A stretch of DNA of 64,000 bases from Rhexocercosporidium sp. MPI-PUGE-AT-0058 (lineage: Eukaryota; Ascomycota; Leotiomycetes; Helotiales): NCBI GenBank assembly GCA_020746875.1, contig JAGTJL010000014.1, positions 992,001-1,056,000 of the forward strand, in the 5' to 3' direction. The position numbers were made by a program, and so were the translations under genes. Of the stretch, positions 39,421-51,231 are shown piece by piece. Every line of letters starts with the position of its first letter. The first letter of the stretch is position 1. Below the pieces are notes generated by a model. That model was not told where the DNA came from. It worked only from the letters and a program-made list of their open reading frames with translations, and ran no database searches.

Positions 39421-41196
39421 TTAGTTAGCACAGTCTGCTACAGCTACTGGTGCAGCTGCTTTGGCGGCTTTCTTGCCTGCTTTGGCCTGTAAATGAGTCA
39501 GTTTTGAGTTGTAAGAGGAGAGTGATGGGTGAGATATGGTAAGAACGTACGGCTTTCCCTGTGTCTGGCGCTGTGGCATTCGCTGCTCCAGGAGCGTTTA
39601 CGGCCTATGTTTCAAGTCAATTTTGAATCCTTGGATAACACGGGCACGTGGACGACATGTCGAATGGTCAGAGTCCGAAGTCGGGTGGAAGAAGTGGAGG
39701 AGACTTACAGCAACATCAGCACCTCCAGCTCCAGCTCCAGCACCTGCGGCATCAGCACCGGGTGCCTGTTTTCAAATTAGGTATGGTTCTTGAATATACC
39801 GGTTAATCAATTAACGAACCTTTGCTGCTTTCTTTCCCGCCTTGGCCTGCGGAGCAGTTAGTTATTGAAAGTGATTGAGCAGGACAGATGGGATCTTACT
39901 GCTTTTCCGTCTGCGGCGTCATTGGCGGCATTTGCTGCGTCTGGAGCCTATTTGAAGGTTAGTTTCGTTCCTTGAAGCCTCTTGGGTATTGAGTTGATCA
40001 GTTGAGGAATTCCGAGCCGCAACAAAAATCAAGAAAATGGAGGTACTCACTGCAACATCGGCGGCTCCGGCTTTTGCGGCATCAGCAACGGCTGCAGCGG
40101 AGGCCTGATTCGCATGTTAGATGTGTATTTCAACCGTTTATGTTGGTGGATCAACAAACCTTCGCCGCCTTGGCAGCTGCCTTTGCCTAGGAACCTCTTA
40201 GGTCAAGTATAATGAATCGGAAGAGGGCGACTTACTGCTTTCTTTCCTGCATTTCCTGTTGTTACTGCCTACGATCTTCTGTCAGTAAGATGAACAAGGT
40301 GCAAATGCTAAGTCTCGTGCGTGGGAAGTTGATGGTTGACGAGAGTTTGCAACGTATCGCAAGCTTGTAGAAAGAAATATGAGAACTCACAGTGGCCGCA
40401 CCAGCTGTAGCAGTTCCGTTCTTCTTCTTTCGCGATTCAAGGACAGGTAGATCTCGGAGACCGATGCTTGACAAGTCTAGGCCGGTAAGACCCTTCACAA
40501 TATTTGCGAGCTGTTCGTCTGTTGTAAGGTCCGCCTTCTGTGCGGTCACCTCATTTCCAGATTGCTTTGCAGCAGCGTCTGCAGAAGCCTGATCGATGTC
40601 AGTATCGCGACCGAGAACAGGTTTGGGATAAGAGTGTCGTATATGATTTACCTTGCCGCCCTTCTTTCCATTTGTTGCACCCGTGGCATTCTTGCCATTT
40701 GCTGCCAGATCAGCGGCTGCTGCACCCTTTCCCTTCTTTTCATTTGCTGCACCTGTGGCATTCTTGCCATTTGTTGCCAAATCAGCGGCACCTGCACCCT
40801 TTCCCTTCTTGCCAGTTGCACTCGTCAACGCTGGAGAGGCTGCTGCCGTGGCATTGCCGGCTTTCTTGCCTCCCTTGGCTTTCTTTGCTGCTCCACCGTT
40901 TGTGAGCGCAGCATCTGCAGTAGCGGTGGCATTGCCTATTCCACTGATCAGAATGAAAATTCTACTAAAGAGGACATTACATACCCTTTGCCTCGCCTTT
41001 CTTCGGTGCGCGTGAGATGATTTCGTTTACTAAAAGATGTCAACCCAAAGAGCTCTGATGAAGTGCTGTGGTAAAACTCACTGTAGTCGTAAGGTGTTCT
41101 GGCCTCGACTTGCTTGGTGTTCTCAGGCAATACACGGGCAGAAACGAGGGAAGCCGAAATGGCAACGAATGTGAGAATGGAGCCGAAGTTCTTCAT
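39421..41196 (-). CDS. Secreted Ala/Lys/Gly-rich low-complexity protein with many tiny exons
   Basis: About 12 exons, roughly 335 aa. A signal peptide (MKNFGSILTFVAISASLVSA) precedes a likely Kex2-type pro-region (RVLPENTKQVEARTPYD). A 95-residue exon carries two near-identical units GKKGKGAGAADLATNGKNAT and KKGKGAAAADLAANGKNAT, rich in potential N-glycosylation sites (NATA, NATG). The next exon holds a more ordinary stretch, LANIVKGLTGLDLSSIGLRD. Seven of the eight 3' exons are 27-57 bases, all phase 0-0: AVTTGNAGKKA, AKAAAKAAK, APDAANAANDAADGKA, AKAGKKAAK (used in two exons) and others, ending APVAVADCAN. Every intron has a clear donor and acceptor. The composition recalls wall or antifreeze-like proteins, but I do not recognise the family. 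Confidence 0.75.
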
Positions 41197-43159
41197 GATG
41201 ATGGTTGAAAAATGGTAGCGTCAAGCTGGTAGAATAGATTGTAGAATGTAAAAGATAGTGAGCACAGCTGTGAAAGGTTAGTTAGATCCTCAAGTATTGG
41301 ACTCGGTTGAACTCGCCTCTTTGAAAATATACAAATGGCCTGCACGTAATAAGGGGAAATGGGATGTCAAGGAAAAAACCCATTATGCGAACTTTTGGTT
41401 TCTTATACCTAGATGACCATCCTGAGAACTGAGTCCCTGGGACACCAGTTGTACAGACTGATGAAACGAGCATTTCCCGTGATGACAACAAATCTAGACC
41501 CAACTCGTCTGATCTACATCTTAAAGCAGAACTAGTTTCTCCAAAGACTGCTGTCAAACTACCAGACGAAGGAAAAAGTGGATACTAGAGCATGAATGAT
41601 CGGACAGGATAGAAATAGGTAGGTCTGCGATAGGATGTTGGCGAACGGAAGATCTAGCGATCTGGTCCGGGTGACATTCTTGGACCCAGTCTGAGGCTCC
41701 ATAGGAAAAGGGGGACACCCCAGTAAAGCGCTCAATGTTCCAGGCTGGGCGGTACTTCGAAACGGAGATTTTCAACGAATTGCACAAGATCTGCTATGAT
41801 TGACCTTGGAAGTGGGTGAGGCTCATGTTTTTGGTGGTGGATCCCCATGCCGGATTTGACAGGGTTCCACTACCAAACGGATGCTCAAACAAACTCGGCT
41901 CCAAAGTCCACACTTCAAACAACGACTAGCATGATTTGCGTCCTCATACACCCGACCAGCTCGAAATAAGCGGGAACTCACTGAGGAAATGGCTTTTCCG
42001 TGGCGTGTGCTCACCAGAACAGCAAAAATTGGGATTTTAGCGAAAGCTTATCGGCTGGACGATCTGTCGGACTGTCTCAGGGCTTGATTGATCTTCGGAA
42101 ACCACGTATCCTGGGCATCAGAAACATGGCAGCTTGACACAGCTGTTTTGAAAGAGACCGAAGAAAGCAGTTCATGTCAAAGATCAGATGGCTGGGGAAG
42201 AATCCGCTCAACTTACGAACCTGGAATCATGGGTCCGTGGTCTATAGGCTGTTTAGCAAGACACTTTCAGGCTTTAAAAAGCTAAAGTCCGCAACTTGAC
42301 TTGATAATTACTAAATAACGATGTGATCTCTTAACCTTTTTCTTCGTGTATATTATAAAGAAGAAGCGTATTAACGTTTCTTTTAACTAGCTTTTTGAAT
42401 TATATTTTCTAAAAAATACTTCAATTTTTGATTTGGCTGTGAAATGCCCCGTGGCGCACAGACTACTGATTTCAGGTTCGTTAAGTCTCCTCTTGGTGCG
42501 TGTCGCTATCGCGAGGAGATACAGGGCCAAGCTGACCAGATTCCCCAGGCCGACTTCCAGGCAAGCAAAAGAAAACAAATATTGCAACAGAATATTGAAA
42601 CTATTTACTTGGTATCCTGGGCTGTCATCATCCAACCCTCAAGATTGTCATCTTTTATGGGTCTAACTCGCTAGAATCTGTGAACAGAGCCCCGCAGTGG
42701 AAGAAGATAGGGAAGAAGAATAGTCTCGAAGGTTTCAAGGTTGGGTTTGCAACAGGAGAAAATTCTCTAGAATCTGTTAGATGTATGGCATTTACTGGAA
42801 TTGGCGGACAGAAGCCATGAGACCGTGCACGAATTGTCCCAGTACCAGCTCTGTATGTTGACATTTGGAGACATGGAGAAGGACATTGAGGTTCATGGAG
42901 AAACATCGAAGGAAGGACGACGGCTTCCATCGGCGAAAGCTCGCCGAGACCTCGGTCCCGGCTTAGAATCAGTCATGCCGTGATTGGCTCGTTGCGACGG
43001 CCCGAGGCCGATTACGGCAGAATCCAGAGCTGCCCGAAGACACTCGTGAAAGGTTGGCGGGTGGTTCGAGGTTGGCTTGCATCATCGTCATAGTCAACTC
43101 GAGTGCAACATCTCTTGACGAATCTCGACATCAACAAGGCAATGCGGTGACATCTAACT
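41197..43159. other. Divergent intergenic region
   Basis: About 2 kb between the Ala/Lys-rich gene and etfqo, which point away from each other. A strongly AT-rich patch lies at about 42290-42435. No gene is supported; it presumably holds both promoters. Confidence 0.4.
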
Positions 43160-45186
43160 ATGGCCTTCTCCAGATCCGTCACTGCAAGCCTGCAGCGCAA
43201 TCTGCTGAGACGAAACCCCGTTAGAGCGTCAACGCAGCTCCCTCGAAGCTTTCAAACGAATTCGAGCTACATTCGCCCCCGCACAAGCTTCATTCGATCC
43301 CTAGGTCAATCAAGAGCCTTCACAGTCTCAACGCCCCGTAGCTTCGCAGATGTCAATGAGGACTTTGACCTAAAATCGATTGAGCGAGAAAGTGACGAGG
43401 TCGATGTATGTATTGTTGGTGGAGGTAAGCTCGTCTGCAGAATATGAAGAGGACGGCACTAATTGATTCAGGTCCTGCTGGACTAAGTGCGGCCATAAGA
43501 TTGAAGCAATTGGCGAACGAAGCAGGCAATGAGGATTTCAGGGTTGTGCTATTGGAGAAAGCCGGGGAGATTGGAGCGCATATCCTGTCCGGGGCGGTTA
43601 TAGAACCTACAGCAATCAACGAGTTGCTCCCAGACTGGCTGGCAGAAGAAAACGAGAATCGATTCCAAGATGTTACTCCCGCAACCAACGATAAAATGCG
43701 CTTCCTCACGAAGGGGAGCTCAATTCGTATACCCGCCCCTCCACAAATGAATAACCACGGCAACTACATTGTTAGTTTGAACCAGTTCACAAAATGGCTC
43801 GGTGAGAGGGCAGAAGAAATCGGAGTTGAGGTATATCCCGGATTTGCCGCATCTGAGGTGCTATACAGGTCTGATGGGTCGGTCCAAGGTGTTGCCACCA
43901 ATGATTTGGGCATATCAAGACAAGGAAAGCCCAAGGACAATTTCGAGAGGGGCATGGAGTTTCACGCAAGAACCACACTGTTCGGAGAAGGCTGCCACGG
44001 AAGTCTGACGAAACAAGTCATCAAGAAATTCGACCTGAGGAGTGAGAGCCAACCTCAAACATACGGTCTCGGACTGAAGGAAGTCTGGGAGGTGCAGCCG
44101 GAGAAGTTCAAGAAGGGAGAAATCGTCCATTCGATGGGATACCCTTTACCAGCGGACACATATGGCGGTGGATGGATGTACCATTTTGGTGACAATCTTG
44201 TTAGCGTAGGTCTGGTTGTTGGATTGGATTACCCCAATCCGTGGCTGTCTCCCTATCAAGAGTTCCAGAAGATGAAGCATCACCCACTTTATAAGTCAGT
44301 TCTAGAAGGCGGGAAATGCATTTCATACGGAGCACGAGCTCTTAATGAAGGAGGCTTCCAATCTATACCAAAGGTTGCTTTCCCAGGCGGCGCTTTGATC
44401 GGAGATACCGCGGGTTTCCTCAATGTCCCAAAGATTAAAGGTACTCACACGGCTATGAAGTCCGGAATGCTTGCCGCAGAAGCAACATGGAACGCTCTCT
44501 CCAATACCGATAGTGGAACGATCTTCCTCTATGACTACGAAAAGTCTCTACGGAAGTCATTCATCTGGAAGGAGTTGAAGGAAGTCCGAAACATGCGGCC
44601 ATCATTCCACACTCCTCTGAAGCTGTACGGTGGAATCATGTACTCTGGACTCGAAGCGTACATCTTGAAAGGCAAGGTTCCGTGGACGCTCAGCCATAAA
44701 GGGACAGATGCTTCAGCTACGAAGCCAGCCGATCAGTGCAAGAAGATCGAATATGAGAAGCCAGATGGCAAAATCAGTTTTGATATTCTGACGAGCGTGA
44801 GCCGGACAGGCACAAATCACGAGGAGGATCAACCTGTGCATCTGCAGGTCAAGGATTGGGACAAGCATGCTGCTATGGAGTGGCCAAAATACAAGGGAAT
44901 CGAGAACCGCTTCTGTCCGGCGGGTGTGTATGAGTATGTGGAAGATGAGACGAAGGATATCGGCGTACGATTCCAGATCAACGCCCAAAAGTGTGTATCT
45001 CCTATTTCCACCGAAGGAACACTGCTGACCGTCGTAGTTGCATTCATTGCAAGACTTGTGATATTAAGGTTCCGGATCAAGGTTTGTTACTGTTCCTGTT
45101 GATGCGGTTCTATTTCTGACTTACTTGTAGATATCAACTGGACTACACCTCAAGGTGGAGAAGGTCCAAAGTATTTTATGACATGA
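43160..45186 (+). CDS. Electron-transfer flavoprotein:ubiquinone oxidoreductase, mitochondrial
   Basis: Inner-membrane flavo-iron-sulfur enzyme that passes electrons from ETF (fatty-acid and amino-acid oxidation) to ubiquinone; homologue of human ETFDH and yeast Cir2. Exons 43160-43424, 43472-44990, 45038-45081 and 45131-45186 give 627 aa, the usual length. A basic Ser/Arg-rich leader (MAFSRSVTASLQRNLLRRNP) is a mitochondrial presequence. The dinucleotide motif VDVCIVGGGPAGLSAAIRL crosses the first intron. Further marks are AHILSGAVIEP, GLGLKEVWEV, the membrane-binding surface YGGGWMYHFGDNLVSVGLVV, and GDTAGFLNVPKIKGTHTAMK. The C-terminal 4Fe-4S ligands are NRFCPAGVYEY and NCIHCKTCDIK, the latter formed by the third exon. 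It is intact. Confidence 0.97.
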
Positions 45187-45444
45187 GCACGACGGCAGAA
45201 CTCTGTATATATCAGAATCGAAATCAGGCACATAAATGCAACAAATATAACGTCGCCGCTACACAGCCGCGAGGCAATGCCCCTCTCCCATTTCCGTGTT
45301 TCTTCGGGCTCCTTATAAGTAAGAAGACTATCTACCTGTGATGTATTGTCCTTTCACATTTCATTTTGTATTCGTTAGAGGTGCTCAAAGCTCTCACTTG
45401 GTCTTCCTCGCACAGTACTGTGCTCTCGAGTCCTTCCCGTCAAC

Positions 45445-46540
45445 ATGCCCCCACCGCGGGCGTTAAAAGACATCGTCTTCTATCATTATGATCCTTCCCT
45501 TGCTGCAGCGGTTATCTTCTCGGTAGCCTACTCTCTGACATTCGCGGGGACTTTCGTACAGTTCATACGATATCGAAGTTGGGTCTGGACCATCATGGCT
45601 GTGTCTCCGGGAACTAAGTGATGAGTGGGCTTGCAACTTGTCTTCTGCAGCGCGATAGTGGAGCAGGGATGCATATGTGTCGATGACATTGACGAACTCA
45701 TAGTGAAAGCTGGTGACCACATTGCAAGATGCTTCTCTGGCAAGGACCCGACCAGTCAGCCGAAGTACACTGTTCAACTGTTGATTATTGTCCTGGCACC
45801 GGTCTGCATGGCTGCTGCATGCTACATCCTCCTCGTAGGGACATCCGTAACTCTATATTTATGGTTGCTAGCTAACAAATGAAAGGGGTCGGATTGTCCA
45901 CCACGCCGTGCCGAAGAAAGCAAGAACCTTCAAACTCTTCTGACAACCCCACGGTCCCCAACACATACAGCACAAAGCAACCCAACATAATCGTCGCTCT
46001 CCTCCTCCAGACCTGGGGAGCTGTCAAACTTACCGGCGTAGATCTCTCAGCACCAGACGCAAAGAAACAGGCCGACCAAAGGAAAATGATCGCCGAAATC
46101 GGCGTCTAAGTCCAACTCGTCTTCTTTGGCCTCGTCAGCATCATTGCCAAAAGATTCAACTTCACCTGCCGACAATTCAAACGCGATTTCGAGCAGCGGA
46201 TCACGGCCTCGGATGAGAAATACCTAGAGATCGATGGGCAGCCGAAGAAGTTGAAGCCGAGCTAGCAGGCGATTTTGCTCATCATAAATATGGCTTTTGT
46301 GTGCATTTTGGTGAGCTAGCATGAAGGAAAAGAATGATTTCAGGGGGGGGGGGGGGGTGCTAATGTATGCGCAGGTTCGAAGCGTCTACTGAATGATTGA
46401 TTTCCATATGGGAAAAGAGGGATATTTGGGTTCGCATGAGTGGATGTAAGTTTCCTAAACTTTTAAGTCATCGCATTTCTTTAACACCTTTTTCTCTAGC
46501 CTCTACATTTTTGACTCCTTGATCATTTTCCCAGCCAATG
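45445..46540 (+). pseudogene. Decayed RTA1-family membrane protein
   Basis: RTA1 proteins are seven-helix fungal membrane proteins linked to lipid translocation and stress. Recognisable parts in order: MPPPRALKDIVFYHYDPSLA and a first helix ending in a stop after MAVSPGTK (45619-45621); a helix YTVQLLIIVLAPVCMAAACY; IVALLLQTWGAVKLTG; VQLVFFGLVSIIAKRF; ILLIINMAFVCILV; and the late motif MIDFHMGKEGYLGSHEWM plus FDSLIIFPANAL. Stops at 46107-46109 (TAA) and 46263-46265 (TAG) interrupt otherwise open reading, and a poly-G run of 15 bases (46343-46357) separates two frames. Part of the N-terminal half is missing or scrambled. The two internal stops are each one C-to-T or G-to-A change from the expected Gln and Trp. 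Confidence 0.72.
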
Positions 46541-47705
46541 CTTTGATAATCTAGTAGCTCCAGAATATATGATAGCTGCGCGAAAGAAATATGCCACCAG
46601 TTCGCGAGATGTCACGCTTGCGTTGAAGGATACATCTAAGTCTGATTTAGATGCGACTTTCAAAGCGGTCATGCTACTCGCTACGTTCGAGGTATGAACT
46701 TTAGCATAATCTAGGAACCATGTTGACACTTACAGATCGTCAACGGTACTTCAAAGTCGAATGGCGGAACTTGGGGCATTTATATTGATGGCGCTGCGCC
46801 TATGCTGAAATTGATGATCGCGATAAGACCTTAGGGTCTACCAGCTGCCCGACTACCAATAATGTTTGTCTTATCTGGTTTAGATTTTATAACTGTCTTC
46901 ATCACACACCACTGTCTAAATTCAGCTAGTTCTTCAAAGCTTTGAGTTGGGGAGAGCAAATTCCTTCAACCATGCACAATTGGACGAGATCTGTGAGAAA
47001 GTCTATGAATGGGATCGATTCCCATGCAACAGTACTCGCAAACATCCTGATACGCTGTATAGACCTTTCTCTCCAATATCAAGAACGCATCACTCGTCGA
47101 CTCGATCACTATATACCTTGAAGCAGTGGAGTGATATGCGGACCTGCGAGATTGGGATGCAACCCCCTGAAGGATGGAGACACAAAACCGTATCGACATC
47201 GGAAACTTTCAATTTCATATACAACGGGCATGTTCATATCTACAGCGATCTGTGGCGGGCCAGGATCTATACCAACTATTGCTGGGTGCGAATATTGCTC
47301 TGGCAGGTCCGGCTAGAGCACCAAGCAAACCTGGCCATGTTCGTTTGGGACGAGACTGTTCAACGGTAACATTGTTTGCATATCATCTCTGAGCGGCCCA
47401 TGATATCTGTACGAGCATTTCCGGCTAACTCACACAATTCGACAACGTGGAGGGTGTCAGGAGATAGGTTCCTCCAATGTCAGGGGTATTTCTCCTCCTC
47501 CTGATTTCGGTTGCAGGTGGTGCAATGGGTACACCTGATTCCTTGTATCAGTGGTCCATTCGCATGAGTATATTGGGAACACAATGGGTGTTCATCAGGC
47601 TTTGAGATGGTTCTTCTGGTCAAATTGCAACGGGAGAGATGGAATGACGAGGACGATACTTTTCACGTGCCTTCAAGACGTTACCTCTGGATATCGGATG
47701 CATTA
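46540..47705 (+). pseudogene. Remnant of a fungal transcription-factor regulatory domain
   Basis: Pieces of the C-terminal domain found in fungal zinc-cluster regulators, in several frames. TFKAVMLLATFE, an intron at about 46692-46735, then IVNGTSKSNGGTWGIYIDGA. An open 140-codon stretch at about 46947-47369 carries QLDEICEKVYEWDRF, PPEGWRHKTVSTSETFNF, and HIYSDLWRARIYTNYCWVRI, the most family-like part. Then ICTSISG and VPPMSGVFLLLLISVAGG in another frame. Stops at 46832-46834 (TAG), 47426-47428 (TAA) and 47465-47467 (TAG) interrupt expected coding, and a frame change lies near 47575. No DNA-binding zinc cluster was found. It follows directly on the RTA1 remnant. Confidence 0.6.
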
Positions 47706-48388
47706 AGAACTTCTAAGTCTCCGACTTAATAATCTGATTCCCGATGCCCTAAGATCCCAACTCCTCTTCACGACTCCCACTTTTTTGAATATCGACTTGA
47801 TCTGACCAACACGGAGTTTTTGACACTATTGAATCTTCATGCAAGATGCAGTGAGACTGTACAACGTTACTTGACATGACTGGTCAGAAAAACATGGTTT
47901 GCATGTGCGCTGCCCTAACTCTAGAACACATGGGGAAGTTCGACGGTGATCACAGAGTGATCGACAGCCACCAGGAACATCATCACCCAACCCCACACTC
48001 TAGTCCTGGTCACATAGCGACCAATTGAGGAAGGCCGCAATTGAGCGCCCACGCGGGTGGCTGCCGTGATCACCTCGCTCAGGGGAAGCAGCCAATCTGA
48101 AGTGCCGGCTGTTCGGGGGTGCTGGCTAAAGTGGTGGAATGGACCATAAAAAGATCGCGCGGACTGACTGGGAACGTCTAACTTCACAATGGAAATGCGG
48201 TGGATCAAGTGTTCATGTCAACTAGTCTTGAAATCAAGTGCAATGTGATCGTTAGTGAGGGGTAGCATATTTTGATCGTCCTCGTCTTTATAAAGTCCGA
48301 GATCTTCCTCTTAATTTCTGGGGAGTTGACTGCTTTCCAACCCCTCTCTTCGTGGAACAACGCTCGTGGGACGAACCCGGTACTCACC
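47706..48388. other. Upstream region of the GH47 gene
   Basis: About 680 bases with no gene; it should contain the promoter of the mannosidase starting at 48389. Confidence 0.4.
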
Positions 48389-50154
48389 ATGCATTTCTCT
48401 CGAATCTTCGTACCAGTAGTTGCGGTATTGTCTGGGACTACTCAAGCTGTGCCTCACGGGGACTTGTTCACGAGGCAGAGCCGTCCAGACAACCATACCC
48501 TCAACCGAGAGAGAGCCGATGCTGTTAAGGCTTCATTCAAGTTCGCATGGGACGGGTACAAGAAATATGCTTTCCCGAATGATGAGTTGCATCCAGTCTC
48601 AAACGGGTTCAGTAACTCGAGGTATGCCGTAAATCGATCTTCAGATAACCCTAGCTAAAACGTCGAAGAAATGGATGGGGTGCTAGTGCAGTTGACGCTT
48701 TCAGCACTGCTCTGGTCATGCAAATTCCTGAAATTGTAGACACGATCTTGGAATTTATCCCAACGATAAACTTCGACAAGACAACTGATCAAGTGTCTCT
48801 CTTCGAGACGACGATCCGGTACCTGGGAGGAATGTTGTCAGGTAAGTCGTACCACGAAAAAATTATTTCGGTTACTGATGAATTAGGCTATGATTTCCTG
48901 AAAGGACCATTGTCGAACCTGGCATCCAATGCCACTGCTGTGGATCTGATCCTCAAGCAGTCAGAACGTCTTGCAAGCAACCTCGCATTTGCTTTTGATA
49001 CACCAACGGGAGTCCCCAGCAACAATCTCATTCTCAATCCGCCCGGAACAGATGGTTCCACTACGAATGGGATTGCCACGATCGGTACACTCGTTCTGGA
49101 ATGGGTCCACCTTTCAGATCTGAGCGGCAACAAGACATATGGCGAGTTAGCAGAGAGAGGAGAATCATATCTCCTCGCTCCAAAGCCAGCATCTTCTGAG
49201 CCTTGGCCAGGACTCATCGGCACGAATGTGGACATCAACACTGGTCTATTTCAGGATGCTGCAGGTGGCTGGGTCGGTGGCGATGACAGCTTCTACGAGT
49301 ATCTTCTGAAGATGTACGTTTATGACTCAACCAGATTCAGGCATTATAAGGACCGCTGGATACTTGCTGCAGACTCCACGATAGCACATCTCGCCAGCCA
49401 CCCGTCCACCAGACCAGAGTTGACCTTCCTCGCCGAATTCGACGGCCAGAAGCTCATCTACGAGTCCCAGCATCGTGAGTCTCCTCTCTACATTTTTATC
49501 AACTACTAACATGGCCAAGTTGCTTGCTTTGACGGCGGGTCCTTTCTTCTGGGCGGTCTAGTTCTCAAGGAGCAGAAATACATCGACTTTGGCCTCGCTC
49601 TCGTCAACGGCTGTCACGACACATACAACAGTACCTTGACCGGCATTGGTCCCGAAGTCTTCCGCTGGGTCGAGAAAGATATTCCCATCAACGACGCGGA
49701 CAACCCCCAACCACCAGCAGACGAAGCTGCCTTCTACGAGAAAGCAGGCTTCTTCATCGCAAACGGCAACTATAATCTCCGTCCCGAAGTCATCGAGAGT
49801 TTCTACTATGCCTACCGCGCCACCGGCGACCAGACATACCGTGACTGGGCGTGGAGTGCTTTCGTCGCTATTCGTGATAATTGTATGGTTGGTAGTGGAT
49901 TTGCAGAGCTGAATGATGTGAATAAACCCAGGGGAGGTGGATATAGCGATTTCCAGGAGAGTTTCCTGTTCGCTGAGGTATTAAAGTATGCGTATTTGAT
50001 TCATGCCCCTGTAAGTTTCGCTTTCACCCAGTATTTGGTATTGTGATGCTGACTTGTGTAGGATAATGTTTGGCAGGTAGAGCACAATGGGAAGAACGAG
50101 TGGGTGTTCAATACTGAGGCTCATCCATTCAAGGTTTGGGGACCGCCGATTTAA
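48389..50154 (+). CDS. Secreted alpha-1,2-mannosidase, glycoside hydrolase family 47
   Basis: Trims alpha-1,2-linked mannose from N-glycans or extracellular mannans (class I, Ca2+-dependent, inverting). Exons 48389-48621, 48669-48841, 48887-49474, 49520-50010 and 50062-50154 give 525 aa, typical for secreted Aspergillus/Penicillium-type enzymes. The signal peptide ([20 protein letters not shown]) leads to [20 protein letters not shown], then [17 protein letters not shown]. Further marks are [54 protein letters not shown] and [17 protein letters not shown], and it ends with [10 protein letters not shown], whose Thr is the Ca2+ ligand. The 45-base second intron is a multiple of three and open, so a gene finder could miss it; splicing it restores MLSGYDFLKG. 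Several N-glycosylation sites are present. Confidence 0.95.
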
Positions 50155-50782
50155 AGGAGTAGGGAGAAGGAGGGTTGGAAAGATCTTCCGTGCATGATTG
50201 TGATTCTGATCTAGACAATTCATATGTCAATTCTTTAACCATACTAGAGTCATCATTCCAGTGCCTTGCAAGTGTATGCTGTATCTAGACCGCAAGTGAC
50301 AAGCACTCTTCTTTTCTCGCTTCCGCTTGGCGAAGTGGACACATTCAGGAGCTGCTTTTCTACCCCTGAGATTGTCGCTTAAAGGCCTCGGTACGCTAGA
50401 ACCCCAGCGTTCCAATGACTTGAGTTAACGATGGCCTTTTCCTATAACTAAAGCGTTTATTTTGAGATGCAATCTCTCTGCCTATCTCTATATCTTGCCT
50501 TGTCTTTCTCTTACTTTTGACATGTCCACCATTTGTTGAGTCTTGGAAAAGACATTGGAACCATCCTCGCTCGCGCCTTGCAGAGTGAATGTTTATGAAT
50601 TACGAGGTGAGGGACATATCCGTCAAACTGCGCTTTGGAGTGTGTCTGGCCGATCTCCTACTTTGATGTCTTCATGTGTGAATTCGGACAACCCACTCCT
50701 CACCGAAGAGAATATCGACGAAACATGAGTTCCAATGGTCCCAGGGTCTCGAAACCTCACAAACATCAACTAGGGTCTCCTC
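50155..50782. other. 3' flank of the GH47 gene
   Basis: About 630 bases, no gene recognised. Confidence 0.35.
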
Positions 50783-51231
50783 GACTGTACTGATCCTACC
50801 ACTGTCGACTTCGACGACGAGCTGAACGCCGATCCAGGTGCTCGGATCACATGGTGTTTCGCAGAAGGAATTAGAATTTGCGTTGGCTTGATGAGTTGGA
50901 GACCTGCTGTGAGAGCTCGGGACAGGGTTGATGAAGAAGCGTATCAACAGAGGATTACTGTGCAGGATCTTGTGCCTGGCACAACGAAGGTGAGGTAAAT
51001 GAAGAGAGGGGAAGAAGAATTGGAGCGGAAGTAAGAGGAGATGAAGGAAATGGAGGAACAGGTTAGGGAGGAAAGTGAACGCGTAGTCGTGTTTGACGCA
51101 CTAGATCGTAGGCTAAATAATCGGTGCTATACTCCGCGCCATGCGAGTTCCAAAGCACATCCACGAAGTCAAGAGGGGCACGCGTACCAACTTGACAATC
51201 GAGGTTGGTGACTGCCGTGAAGTACTGGAGA
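50783..51231 (+). pseudogene. Unrecognised coding-like remnant with two stops in one frame
   Basis: One + frame reads protein-like for about 150 codons: DPTTVDFDDELNADPGARIT, then LMSWRPAVRARDRVDEEAYQ, a TAA, MKRGEEELERK, a second TAA, then EEMKEMEEQVREESERVVVF and on to a TGA near 51229. The Glu/Lys-rich middle suggests a coiled coil. I do not recognise a family. The stops could also be introns that I failed to place. Treat this as a weak call. Confidence 0.25.

Noticed and set aside
40540..41020. Plus-strand Leu/Pro/Phe-rich frames over the Ala/Lys-rich gene
   Set aside because: They are antisense shadows of its low-complexity coding exons, whose splice sites all lie on the minus strand.
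36697..41196. A secondary-metabolite cluster around the P450
   Set aside because: No backbone enzyme (PKS, NRPS, terpene synthase) or pathway regulator lies nearby; the neighbours are unrelated.
45459..45780. Minus-strand frames over the RTA1 remnant
   Set aside because: The plus strand carries RTA1 motifs; the minus frames have none.
46736..47650. A single frame with about a dozen TGA/TAG codons, at first taken as massive C-to-T mutation
   Set aside because: The most family-like part (about 46947-47369) is open in a different frame, so most of those stops are only in a non-coding frame; only the stops listed in the feature are kept.
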